From assembly GCA_009746045.1 (NCBI GenBank), contig RPFO01000034.1, positions 3,974,578 through 4,038,577 of the forward strand: DNA of 64,000 nucleotides, written 5' to 3'. Both the position numbers and the translations under genes were made by a program. Below are positions 1-45,300 of this stretch, piece after piece (within the stretch, counting starts at the first letter, position 1; each line of letters starts with the position of its first letter). Under the pieces are notes generated by a model that saw only the letters and a program-made list of their open reading frames with translations, searched no databases and had not been told where the DNA came from. The DNA is from Mesostigma viride (lineage: Eukaryota; Streptophyta; Mesostigmatophyceae; Mesostigmatales; Mesostigmataceae).

Positions 1-53
1 CTGCCTTAGCGGCAGTGACTGACTAATGGTTACAAGCTAGGGCTATTGCTCTT

Positions 54-452
54 CTAGCCCGCTGGGGGCGTCCACTCTTGTGGTTGATCATCAGGTCCCC
101 GCCCCTCCAGTACACCAGGCTTGGGCTTCTGGGGATCCTGCTTATGGCGGAGGTATTCCGGCCACAGGTCGCGTCGCTGCTGTTGCTGAGCGGGGGTCAG
201 GTCGTCATCCAGCGTCCAGGCGAGGTCGTGCAACCTCTTGCGACGAGAGAGGAACCGCTGCTTATCCTCAGGGGAGGGGAAGGTGAGCAGGACTGGTGGG
301 GGAGCCGCCTTGTCCCGTGATTGGGGAAGGCGGTGGCACCCACGCAGTTCTACCTCACCTACCAGGCCCATGAGGGTAAGGAGCTGGTTCTTGAGCTCGT
401 CAGCAAGGAAGGTTGACGTCTGCAGGTTGACGCCTGCATATGGGAGATACAC
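54..452 (-). mobile_element. LINE ORF1-like fragment
   Basis: An open frame of 132 codons reads on the minus strand. Its middle part (EVELRGCHRLPQ, then VLLTFPSPEDKQRFLSRRKRL with a basic run) resembles the RNA-binding C-terminal part of L1-type ORF1 proteins, which coat retrotransposon RNA. The end is Gln/Pro rich. It could be the 5' part of an element continuing beyond the left edge, or debris. The similarity is by eye only, and the frame is too short for an intact ORF1. Confidence 0.45.
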
Positions 453-783
453 GCTGCGATGTCATGATATAGGATGTAAGCGCATGGGGCTGCGTGATAT
501 GTTTACGATGTCTATGACAATCGTAGGGCACGTGACGTTTTGGATCGATTGATGTATGCATGGCCTAGCTGGCCGCAACCTTGATCTGACGTCACCGTCA
601 AGATTGTATGCCTCCTGGTGTACATATACCAAGGAGACAACCATATACCGGCTATAACGGCTATGTTCAGCTCGTCAGTCAACGCACCCGCCTGTACACC
701 TCCCCACACTTCAGTCTTAGTGCACCCAAAGTAGCCAGAGCCACCAGATTGACTCTCCTTTTCCATGCCACCCACTGTGCACA
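453..783. other. Spacer, no gene seen
   Basis: Short overlapping frames only. No protein family, RNA gene or clear repeat was recognised between the ORF1-like fragment and the LINE tail at 784. Confidence 0.4.
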
Positions 784-826
784 TTAATTAATTAATAGAC
801 ACGTGACTGCGTCCAGTGTGCACATG
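784..826 (-). mobile_element. LINE 3' terminus remnant with TTAA tail
   Basis: TTAATTAATTAA is followed by TAGACACGTGACTGCGT. On the minus strand this is the 3' end of the same LINE family seen complete at 39994-40033 and 53209. The second half of the terminal hairpin is degraded here (GTCCAGTGTG instead of GTCACGTGAG). The LINE body that should follow has been replaced by a plus-strand LINE fragment. Confidence 0.7.
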
Positions 827-840
827 ATCGAGCTAAAACA

Positions 841-1170
841 ATGCTCAGTAACCCCCTTGTCACCCATACCATCCGACACCGCCGCCTCGTCTTTGCCGGC
901 CATCTCAGTGCCCGCGCAGACCAGGTGAATACCGATGTGGCCCCTACCGGGGGGCTTAAGACTGCATGGCCAGCCAGGTAGACACCTCGTCCTATGGCAG
1001 GGTCCCCTTGTCCCGTCACAACCCGCTGGCAAACTTGCACGTGCCCCGAACCGACGCGGATTGACCCGGACCTATGTGACACAACTGCTTGAGGATGCAG
1101 GGGTTGGGACTATCTCTACTCCGCACCCGTATGATAGACAAGGAGAAATGGGATGCCATCTGCGATAAGC
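841..1170 (+). mobile_element. LINE ORF2 C-terminal fragment (second subfamily)
   Basis: Plus-strand translation gives IRHRRLVFAGHLSARADQVN, which aligns with IIRHRRLGLAGHLARTDQVD in the LINE at 39003-39938. After a frame break, RRGLTRTYVTQLLEDAG fits the same C-terminal domain. Sequence divergence and opposite orientation show a different, older subfamily. It is broken by a stop and a frameshift and cannot be functional. Confidence 0.65.
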
Positions 1171-1404
1171 ACCTTCCTGAGGGGCATGCTCCTGTTTTCT
1201 ACCCACGGGCTCCGCGGCCAAATCGCTAGCCAGGGTATATAGAAGTCCGCAGTTGGAGGTGATTGCCCCTGAGGATAGCCGCTACACAACCGCCCCGTCT
1301 GCCATTACAGTAGAGGATCGACAGCTCGGATGAGGATTATATCCCCCTCTAGTGACGTAGATTCTGAGGCATGATGCAGACGCTGAAAATTTGTAACTTT
1401 CATG

Positions 1405-2900
1405 ATAATATTTTCTAGTGAGATTAGCATAGCCACAATGCGAGCAAACCTTGCACGCCTGAATCATTACATATTCAACCACAATAATGAACAGGTATGG
1501 CAAGAGCACGCAGCCCTGCCACACACCCTTTTGGAGAGGGCATGGGGGCATCGACCCGTAGGAGGTGCGCACCGAGGTGGTGGACCCTTCATGCAGGTTG
1601 CGAATGACAGCAAGAAAAGGGGGATCCGGAACAGAGCGAGGATGTGCCACAGCGCAGGCCAGATATCCGAGTCGAAAGCTTTGATGAAGTCCACCAGCAC
1701 GAGGTGCAGAGGGGACTCACCAGGCTGGAGGCGGTGCAGTCCTTCCACAAGGCGGCGAGTAGCGAAGAGCGCTTGTACTGTGTTGCAGCCGGGACGGAAG
1801 CCGTGCTGAGTCTTGCTCAGATGGCCGTCCAAGGCGGTGCACAGGCGTTTCAGGATGAGCTGCATCAGGAGCTTGAGGGGTGCGCTTTGAATTCACCCCC
1901 TGTAGTTGTCAGGGTCGGCTGGCGACCCTTTGTTTTTGTACAGCATCGTGCGGAAAAGTTGTGTTGCCAGGCCGCCGGGGGCAGTTGCGACGGCAGCAGA
2001 AGGCGGTTGCAAACGTCTCGGAAGAACAGCACTACCCCCGTGTCCTCGAATTCTGCGGCGAGTTTCACGACCGCGGCCGGAATCTCGTCGAAGCCCGTGG
2101 CAGCGTCATAGGGGAGTCGCTGGACAGCCTCCATGACCTCGTGGGAGGCAAAAGGAGGTATGTCTGACGGGTCGGCTAGCGGGCCGGTCAGCGGTGGGAC
2201 GAGGTAGTCCGCGGAGGACGAGGGCGGAGCCGGGGGGCCGGCCGGGCCGCCGACCTGGGCAGCCTGGCGTGTGACGGCGGCGGGCGGCACCGGCGGGGGC
2301 GGCGCTGTCGTCCCCAGAACGTCGCAATGGCCGCAGCCCAGGTGTGTAGCCGCTTGGCCGGCGCCCCTGGCACGTCGTGGCGGTGGGGTCGGCCTAGGCC
2401 GTCCCGATGCCCGAGGCGCTTGTACCAGAACCATGCCCGCTTACCATCGTGCTTCGTCTGGCAAGCGCGCAAATCGTTGAGCATCTGCCTGGCGTCCTTC
2501 TCCTCGGCCTGCTGGTAGGCAGCCCACAGCTAGAGCTGCCTGCATGCGAGCCTTGGAGGTGGGGTCGCGATTGCGGCGGAGCACCTGCCGGGCGGAGACT
2601 ACCGCCGGTGCTTGGCGGTGGACCGCGAGCGGTCAGCGCTGACGCAGGGGCGGTAGTGCTCGGGCGGCCAGGCGATACTTGGTGGCGATGCCTTTCAGAA
2701 GCGACTATACGATACAGCTATATGAATAGACGAGACAACTGTACGATACAGCCATGGATGCAGGCACCAAGGGCAGGCCAGCCAGGCCTGTGCAACACGG
2801 TCCCTAATCACAGCACACGGCATGGGCGTGGCGCCTTTGCAAAGTCGCATGGTGCCGTAAGATTAACAATACGACTCGGCTACGTATGGCCGTGACAGTC
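1405..2900 (-). mobile_element. Degenerate LINE reverse transcriptase (pseudogene)
   Basis: Read on the minus strand, three frames in succession carry a non-LTR reverse transcriptase. First comes an N-terminal RT block (VMEAVQRLPYDAATGFDEIP, then LLPSQLPPAAWQHN). Next is QHGFRPGCNTVQALFATRRL with LVLVDFIKAFDS, the RT block holding the first catalytic Asp. Last is GVWQGCVLLPYLFIIVVEYV. The YADD catalytic block is not found after this. Upstream sequence (about 2484-2900) fits the linker between endonuclease and RT. Frameshifts near 1866 and 1650 and the missing 3' part make it a dead copy. The RT block is close to that of the LINE at 39008, so it is the same broad clade. Confidence 0.85.
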
Positions 2901-2966
2901 TTCAACCTTCCTACAAAGTCGTCGTTGACCAAGGCATCGCTTTCCTCTAAATAAATGGTAGGGTCA

Positions 2967-9619
<6,653 letters not shown>

Positions 9620-10682
9620 GTAACCATGGCATCATAGACACCTGTCGTTGTCCCAGCCTGTACAGAGCAGCCTGTAAGCCAGCGAGGCTCTCCTATTCCC
9701 GCAGATCGGCAGATGGCGATAAGAAATTGCGCTCTGATAAAACCCCTTCTCTGCATATCAGCTGCTTCTAAGTCACCTTCGGGTACCTTTTATCACTTCA
9801 ACTATGGCCGTCTGAGTTCCAACAGTCGGCATCAGAAACAAGGACTCCAAGTAAAAAACATCGGGATTTGCCCAAAATATGTCAGCTTGTTATGTCTAAT
9901 TTGGACCAAATTAGAAATAAAAACAGGCACCAGCCTGGCACAGCTCGATTTGAGCCCAGGTAACGCGATTTCATCGACCGGCAGTGCGTGCTTGATAGAT
10001 GTAAATCGAAGGAATGCAGCCATAAGAATGCAATAAGTGCCGCCAGGTGTGAAATTGGTGGAGAGATCATAATTTTGCTGGATGTGTCACGTCGTTTCTT
10101 CTATCCGTCATGTTACACGTGGCAGCTTGTGATACTGGGCACTTTGCCAATGCGGGCATTCGCACACGATTTTCAGCCTGCCACAGGAGGAGACTAATTG
10201 CAGGCGGACGGAATTGACAGCAGCCAGCGCGCATTATTTTGCACAGCTGTTTGCACAGTAATCTTATTAGGCCCTTTCTTGCAGTATCAATTGAGTATTG
10301 TTGTACATTTAATATACTCACTTACCCGGAAAAAAAAAGTAATGTTGTACATAGTATTGCAGATTATCGAAGTAGCCATGGCGCAATTGCCGTGTCCTAC
10401 ACCACGACGCTGCTAGCAATGCATGCAATCAAATGCAATAATTTCCTCAATTCCGTTTTCGAATAAGTGTGTGCGTATTGTGCAACCTCGCCATGTATTA
10501 GAACCGTCTGGGTTACGTGCGAAGAGCTGCTTCTGGTAACAACTGGCGTCGTTATCGGCATTTTTATTCACCCGTTAGCTCCTGCTAGATCCCGAGCTTA
10601 GCGGCACTACCGGCGGGACGGGCGGGCGGCTTCAGGATTGACGTAATCATACATTCCTGGTGCCAGGATTTGAGAGTCTTCT
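9620..10682. promoter_or_regulatory. Divergent intergenic region, PIG-Q / demethylase
   Basis: About 1.06 kb between the start codons of two genes transcribed outward. It must hold both 5' UTRs and promoters unless either gene has an upstream non-coding exon. No convincing TATA box was seen. The demethylase-proximal part (10580-10640) is GC rich, and the middle (9860-10350) is AT rich. No coding sequence was recognised. Confidence 0.5.
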
Positions 10683-38538
<27,856 letters not shown>

Positions 38539-38995
38539 TGCGCCAAGAATGTGGAAATCCCCATTGAACTTCCTCGTCTCATGTTTGTATTGTTGAGTCC
38601 TCAAGCAAGACGGAATTAGAAGTTCGCGGCGGTTTTGGACTGTATCAGCCGGCACTTCTTGCCCAAAAGGTCTTACTATAGAACCTTGAAAGAAACGTTC
38701 CTTATGGCCACGTGGCGGCATCATCGCACATGTGGCCTCCGTAAACTTTCGCCAGCTAGGATAGACGGTGCGCCCCTACTTATTGTTGAACTGCCATGGT
38801 TGTCGGTCCCATTAGGAATGTCCAATGACAGTAAGTGAGCCACGCGATGATCCAAACACTTCTATGTCAATAGATCTTCAGTTGCTCTTCAATCTAAATT
38901 GAGTGGAGGGACGGATCAATACGGCCAGCTCCAAAACATGGGTTAACAAACTGCCATCATGTACAGTAATCAAAATTTTGGATAATCATGATAAT
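38539..38995. other. Demethylase 3' flank, no gene seen
   Basis: Presumed 3' UTR and intergenic sequence between the demethylase stop codon and the LINE insertion. No conserved frame was recognised. Confidence 0.5.
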
Positions 38996-39007
38996 ATTCA
39001 ATCATTT

Positions 39008-40033
39008 TTGATTCTGTCCACTGGGACACTCTATGGGCTGCACTTGCTCGCGCTCGCGTCCCCACTCCCCTGATTACCGTCATCCGCACGCTGTATGAGG
39101 GGTCGACCACTTCGGTGCGCACTCAACACGGCATTACCCCGCCATGCCCACTGCAGACCGGCGTCTGGCAGGGTTGCGTCCTGTCGCCGTACCTGTTTAT
39201 TATTGTAGTGGATTATGTTATGCGCCAGGCACGTGCTCGCTTTGCTCGCATTGCAGGCCGTGCCCCTGGCCTAGCGATCACGAACGAGCTTGGGGAAGGG
39301 GGGCCGCCTAACAAGCAGAATTTACTAGCTGACCTCATTTATGCCGACGAGTCGTCAAGCGTGACCTCTTCAAGGTCGTCATTCTGACGATCCTGACCTA
39401 CGGCGCCGAGACGTGGGCACTGACGCTGGAGCTGGAGCAACGACTCGACGGCGCCGTCACCAAGATGCTGCGCAAGGCCTTTAACATCCCCTTTGGTTTG
39501 CACATTAGTAATGAGGATTTGTACGCTGATTTGCCCTATGTTTCCCACATTATTAGGCACAGGCGCCTGGGCCTAGCCGGGCACCTGGCCCGCACAGATC
39601 AGGTAGATACATCAGATAGACTAGCTGGCACCAAGCCCGCCCAGCCTGGGCGATATGTCCTCACCTGGCGTGCCCCCGGCCGCGCGCGGCAGGGCCGCCA
39701 CCCGTGGACATTTCGTGATAGACTCGGCATGGACATGTGCTACACTAGACGTGACGGGCTCACACCCGGGCAACCTCCTGGTTTGTCTGTAATATGGAGG
39801 CAGATTGTGCGCAAGGATAGATGGCAAGTAGTGATGAAGGAGACCACCCCCAAGCCTGTGGGGGCTCCGCGTGTGACCAAGTATGGCATTCATAGCGATT
39901 CGGGCCGCGGTGCCCACACCCCTGTAACTAGGACCTAGATAGCTTATACCATCCATTCCATCCCATGTTCCCCTCCCACTGAGGACTTATGCTCACGTGA
40001 CGCAGTCACGTGTCTATTAATTAATTAATTAAT
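39008..40033 (+). mobile_element. 5'-truncated LINE with internal deletion
   Basis: The element opens inside the RT domain (DSVHWDTLW) and runs through GVWQGCVLSPYLFIIVVDYV to LLADLIYADE. There the catalytic block is cut and fused to the C-terminal domain (LFKVVILTILTYGAETWALT, RRLGLAGHLARTDQVD, GRARQGRHPWTFRDRLG), ending in frame at 39938. The 3' UTR carries a hairpin (CACGTGAC-GCA-GTCACGTG, 39994-40012) and a TTAA-type tail at 40016-40033. The deletion of the second YADD Asp region makes it inactive. A 12-bp duplication ATTCAATCATTT (38996-39007, 40264-40275) flanks this copy together with the next one. Confidence 0.92.
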
Positions 40034-40266
40034 GGTGCGCAAGGATAGATGGCAAGTCGTGATGCATGAAGGAGACCACCCCCAAGCCTGTGGGGGCTCC
40101 GCGTGTGACCGCGTACGGCATTCATAGCGATTCGGGCCGCGGTGCCCACACCCCTGTAACTAGGACCTAGATAGCTTATACCATCCATTCCATGCCAAGT
40201 TCCCCTCCCAGTGAGGACTTCTGCTCACGTGACGCAGTCACGTGTCTATTAATTAATTAATTAATT
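40034..40266 (+). mobile_element. Short LINE 3'-end copy in tandem
   Basis: Starts GGTGCGCAAGGATAGATGGC directly after the tail of the preceding copy and repeats its last ~220 bp, including the hairpin (40226-40244) and its own TTAA tail. It differs from the first copy by scattered substitutions and an ATGC insertion, so it is not an assembly duplicate. Confidence 0.9.
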
Positions 40267-40963
40267 CAATCATTTGCAAAAAATATAGCATGCTACGTGA
40301 TGCAGCCTGCGTACGTGTACATTACTTCAATAAGCACGCAACTGTGCCACGTACATAATAAAATCCCGTAAATAACTGAATATACGTATACGCGACGCGA
40401 CATACATGATTGCGTCACGTGAGCACAGTAGGGGCAACCACTGTGCCGCGATAGCCAATTTGCATGTGAACCGGTCGAAAACCGGTGCACCAGGGTCGGT
40501 GCTCAGCTATCCAACCTGGCCTGCTTGCAATTTCCCCTAGATACTTTCCAGCTATAGTCATTCACTTCCCGCGTTACAATCGCCGCCAAATTCTGGGCGT
40601 CAAATTATGGGCATCGCGGGAACGTAACTTATAACATTAGAATTGGGCTAGCAGCCCACCTCCTTCTCTGACGGACTTCTATAGTATATGGCATTCGACA
40701 ACTCTCGTCAAGCCCGATCATTCAGTTGCATCATCACGAAAGGCCGCTCTAAGTACGTGATTTCGAACCATTTCTGGTGATGCGGCGAAGCTGGGCGCTG
40801 CGGGGCACTTGGGCGAGTGACGGATAGGCTGATAGCGTCGGCAGCTGCGACTTTGCTAATTCGACCCAGTTCAGTTCCGGCTGAGTTGTTCATCCTGTAG
40901 CATGTGCTCGCTAGCTGCTTATCTTCTGTGTTCCGGAAACCGGGTTCCCTGTTCCCTAATCAA
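40267..40963. other. Intergenic, no gene seen
   Basis: AT-richer sequence between the two LINE clusters. Several CACGTGA/TCACGTG and ACGTATACG-type palindromes occur, but no coding frame or RNA gene was recognised. Confidence 0.4.
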
Positions 40964-41278
40964 TTATTAATTAATTAATTAATAGACACGTGACTGCGTC
41001 ACGTGAGCATAAGTCCTCAGTGGGAGGGGAATATGGGATGGAATGGATTAATTAATTAATTAATTAATAGACACGTGACTGCGTCACGTGAGCAGAAGTC
41101 CTCAGTGGGAGGGGAACATCAAATGGAATGGATGATGTAAGCTATCTAGGTCCTAGTTACAGGGGTGTGGGCACCGCGGCCCGAATCGCTATGAATGCCA
41201 TACGCGGTCACACGCGGAGCCCCCACAAGCTTGGGGGTGGTCTCCTTCATCACTACTTGCCATCTTCCTTGCGCACCA
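40964..41278 (-). mobile_element. Tandem pair of LINE 3' ends, inverted
   Basis: On the minus strand a ~230-bp 3'-end copy (41278-41047) begins GGTGCGCAAGGAAGATGGCA and ends with hairpin and TTAA tail. It is followed directly by a second, ~80-bp 3' end (41046-40964) with its own hairpin and tail. This is the same dimer architecture as 39008-40266. Confidence 0.9.
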
Positions 41279-42361
41279 ATGATGATCAGTGACGGGAGCA
41301 TTCAGCATGGTTGACTATGTTGCCTCCTACTAGTAAACATCATCATGATCGGTAAATAGAGTCGTCTCACTTAGTAACAATAAGCATACAGTCTGTAGCG
41401 GGTCCCGCCGGACGTCGGACTTGGCCAAAATGAATGGCCTCTTCCTCGGCCAAAAGTAGTGACGCCTACAATTTGGCTCAATCCCTTGTGGGAACTTCAT
41501 CAATATTACCCACCCATGCGTCGTAACTTAACGCGGAAACGTAACCTGATAAAGAATCGTAACTTAACGCGGGAATGACCGTCCGTGTACGCCCCGCGGC
41601 CATGTGTGGTTACTGGATGCTGTTCCCATAGAGTACATACATACAACACACAAACCCCAAAAATACAGCAGCTAGAATAATTAATTATTACTCCGACGCA
41701 CACACTCGCTACAGCTGTTCTTTGTAGACTGGCAGTCCGGCACGTGACGCGAGATAACGACGGCCATATCCGCCCAGCTGGGACGTTGCATCCAAGGCAT
41801 CCACGCTTAATACTCAAGGTTAAGGCAGTTTGAGGGAAAAAAATTTGGTACATAACCTGCTACGGAGATGCGGTGCCAAACAGACTGCATGCAAGGCTTT
41901 TGCGTGGCTTGTGCATCTCTATCGCCGTAGGATGCCGGAAACCAGTTGGTGACAATCAGAATGATGTTATGAACGTCAGCTTCTTGCGGGAGCCGTGAAC
42001 GCGTCATATGATTTTCTATTTTAAAAAAATCGATGCCATGGAGAAAGTGAAATGCTTGCCACTTTGACGTTTTTTGACTGTTAGGCATTCGCCACCATTT
42101 GAAAAGTCTCCACGGCGCGCTGTGACATGGGGGGTTCCAGGCATTCTGGAGCAGCTGGCTATGCATTAGCTCAAGCATCTTGCAACTTGGGCATATCGTC
42201 GCATTTTCTCTTCGATGCATTACTGATCCAGGTAACGGCCTGGTTAAAATATTCATTTCCATCCACTATTTTCGCGTAGGCATTGCGACAGCATAGGCCA
42301 TAAGTAGACGGATTGTTGCAGTCTGTAGCGGGCACTAATGACATTCTTAACGAGTTCTGTT
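41279..42361. promoter_or_regulatory. Upstream region of the GT21 gene
   Basis: About 1.08 kb with no recognised coding sequence. It must contain the promoter and 5' UTR of the glucosyltransferase gene. A short direct repeat CGTAACTTAACGCGG occurs near 41522 and 41557. Confidence 0.4.
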
Positions 42362-45300
42362 ATGATGTCCTGGCATCACCAACCACTCAAACAGGGGGGG
42401 GCTGTTGCCTTGGGACTCGCCGTCGCGTGGCTGTTCGCTGCGACCATGAGGTAAACGGTCGCTCACGTGGCCATGCTAGGTGAACTCCCGCGACGAGGGG
42501 TCGTTTTCCAATACAAAATGCTGCTTCCAGCACCATTTTCCTCAATCGCACGTGACATCTGGCGTGCAATTCAATCTCTTTTGCAATTTGACCCTTTGTT
42601 GTTACCTGCAAGTGTAGATGCAAACAGCTTTCCTAGTCTCTCCCCATTCAAATATGCTCTGACCCTGGTCTCTCCCCATTCCTTAGTCCAAGGATGCGCT
42701 CTGCCACACCATGTCACGCAGCTGGAAGAACAAGCAAGCCCCCTGCCGCTTCTTGTGCTGGTTATGCCTGCACAGGCGTGATGGATGGGCCGCCAGCAAT
42801 CGCAATCACTAAATGGTAGTGTGTGTCCCGCCCCCCCCCTGCAGGTATCTGGAGCTGAGGGTGGTCCGCAGGGAGCTGAGGGCAAATGCGCGACGAGATA
42901 AGAACAGCTCGCACTCGCCTGACAGCCCGTCTTTCAACAAGCCGACGACCGGAAGCAAGCAAGGCAGCGGTCCCGTGACCCGACGGAACGTGCCCACCGC
43001 TCACTCCTCCGATGAGAGTAATGTTGCCACCCGGGCGCATGGCGAAGACCTGAGCAGCCAAGGGCTATCGAATGGCGCCGCCCCCAAGGCCAGCCAGCAC
43101 AAAAGCGTTGCAGGAAACGGGAAGGGCTCCCAGGAAATGCGGCCCCCTCCCGTGTCGATGGTCCTGCCTGTGAAGGGCACGCATGCCAACAGCCGCAGCA
43201 ACTGGGCCACGCAGGTACCGGAAAGCCTCTCGCTCACCTCGGCTTGCTCCCGCAGAGTTCTCCCCACTGTGATTTGTTTTTTCGCTGCCGTTCCTACGAT
43301 CATCGGTGCATCGAAGGGCCCTGCATGCACTGCTTTAAACGAGATTGTGGTTGGGCGTGGAAATGCAGAGTCACGCCCCTTTCAGAGAGGTTGCCTTGCA
43401 AAGCGCTTGTTCCATGGTAGGGGAGTCCTGCCTCGCGCATGTGTCGCCACTACCGATGAGTGCCGATGAATGCCGCTACCATTCATGGTGCAGGGGTATG
43501 TCCAGCTTGTCCATGGACAGCTTGTCCTTGGAGAAAAGATCTAGAACCCAGCCATCACGCGTTCGGCTTGTGATGTACAAGGATTAGGGATGTGGTGTTG
43601 CACATACATCCCGCGTGATGCGTGAGGTGGACACATGCAACGGTGGAGGTGCGTTCACGCACGGTGGTCAGCTGGCCTGACTATCCACCCTGGAGGCAGA
43701 CTTCCTTTCTGCAGTAAAATGTGCCATCTCCGTGCCAGCATCTTTCTTAGTTGCATTTCGTTGATGTGCCCATTGCACCGTGGGCTATCCCTTGTTTGTG
43801 TGCCACCCTTTGCATCGTCCAGTTGGCGCTGAGCTATAGAGGTCGCCGCGAGTACATATTTGTGGTGGAGTCGCGCCGAGACGCCGCCCACGCCGCGCTG
43901 GAGGACTTCCTTTCCTTGTATCCGAAAACAGCGGTGAGAATCGGGCAGGCTCGGGGCGTGATGATGCCGGTAGTATGACTGTAGGGCGGTGGGCAACATC
44001 CAGCACCAAGAAACCTTGGGGTGGCCGGGTAGGGTTGAGGTCGGGGCGTGGACTGTAGGGCGGTGGGCAACATCCAGCACCAGGAAACCTTGGGGTGGCC
44101 GGGTAGGGTTGAGGTCGGGGCGTAATGATGCCGGTAGTATGACTGCAGGGCGGTGGGCAACATCCAGCACCAAGAAGCCTTGGGGTGGCCGGGTAGGGTT
44201 GAGGTCGGGGCGTGATGATGCCGGTAGTATGACTGCAGGGCGGTGGGCAACATCCAGCACCAAGAAACCTTGGGGTGGCCGGGTAGGGTTGAGGTCGGGG
44301 CGTGATGATGCCGGTAGTATGACTGCAGGGCGGTGGGCAACATCCAGCACCAAGAAACCTTGGGGTGGCCGGGTAGGGTTGAGTTCGGGAGCCTGATGTA
44401 GGACAATGGTTGGTAGGGTTCGGGTTGGTAGGGTTAAGGTCAGAAGGTGATGGTCAGTAGGGTTTCCCTTGGCAAAGTGCGCATTGTCCACATACTGGAT
44501 GTTGGGTCAAGGGGCAGGCCTGGCAGGTGGGGACACATTTGGTTAGCATGCCCTTGCTTTGTGGCAGCAGGATCCGGTCAGTAGGGAAAGTGCGTGCTGG
44601 TAAGCATAAAACACATTGCCTCACTTATCTGGCCCCAACAGGTGTTGTCTGTCACGTCGCCTCATGAGCTCCAGGGGATACTTCTTAGTGGCCAGGTATC
44701 TTCCTTTTGTTAGGGTGCCTTGGCGCGCTGGGTACAGAAGTTGGTGGGTCCAGAAGCTCTTTTGTGTGCCAGGGCTTCTTTTTTGCTTTCTGTCTGCTTA
44801 GTCAGCGACACGTTGTCTTCCTTAATTCGATCATGTGACCTCCCACTCGCAGCCCTTTCCTTTCCGTGCATGTGGAGATCTCACAGTATGCACGCATGTG
44901 GACCCTGATCTGATGGCCGCCTGACTGTGCCACCCACGGGTCCGCTCCTTGTCATCACTGACCACAGCTGTCCAAGTTGCTTACTTGGTGAACTTATCAT
45001 GGCACTCATGGGACCGTTTCTTGCACCCCCTCCACGCAGGACTTCACCTGGAAGCTTTTGGAGGCCGGGCTGGCCACGTCTTCCAGCCAGAAGCTGCACA
45101 ACATGGTGGTACGAGAGCTGCCTGTGTACTCGTACTACAGGGGTACTACGGGGGTACTATGGGGGTACTATTATAGGGGGGATGGTGCTCACTGTGCGGT
45201 GGATGTAGATGTGTGAAGCTGCACAACTTGGTGGTACGAGAGGTGTGTGTGCAGTTTGGTGGTCAGACAACTGCCCGCGTAGTTTCGTGATGGGTGGCAC

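Noticed and set aside
43984-44450. Telomere-like GGGTAGGGTT motifs
   Set aside because: They occur once per 90-bp minisatellite unit and not as tandem TTTAGGG, so no telomeric insertion is supported.
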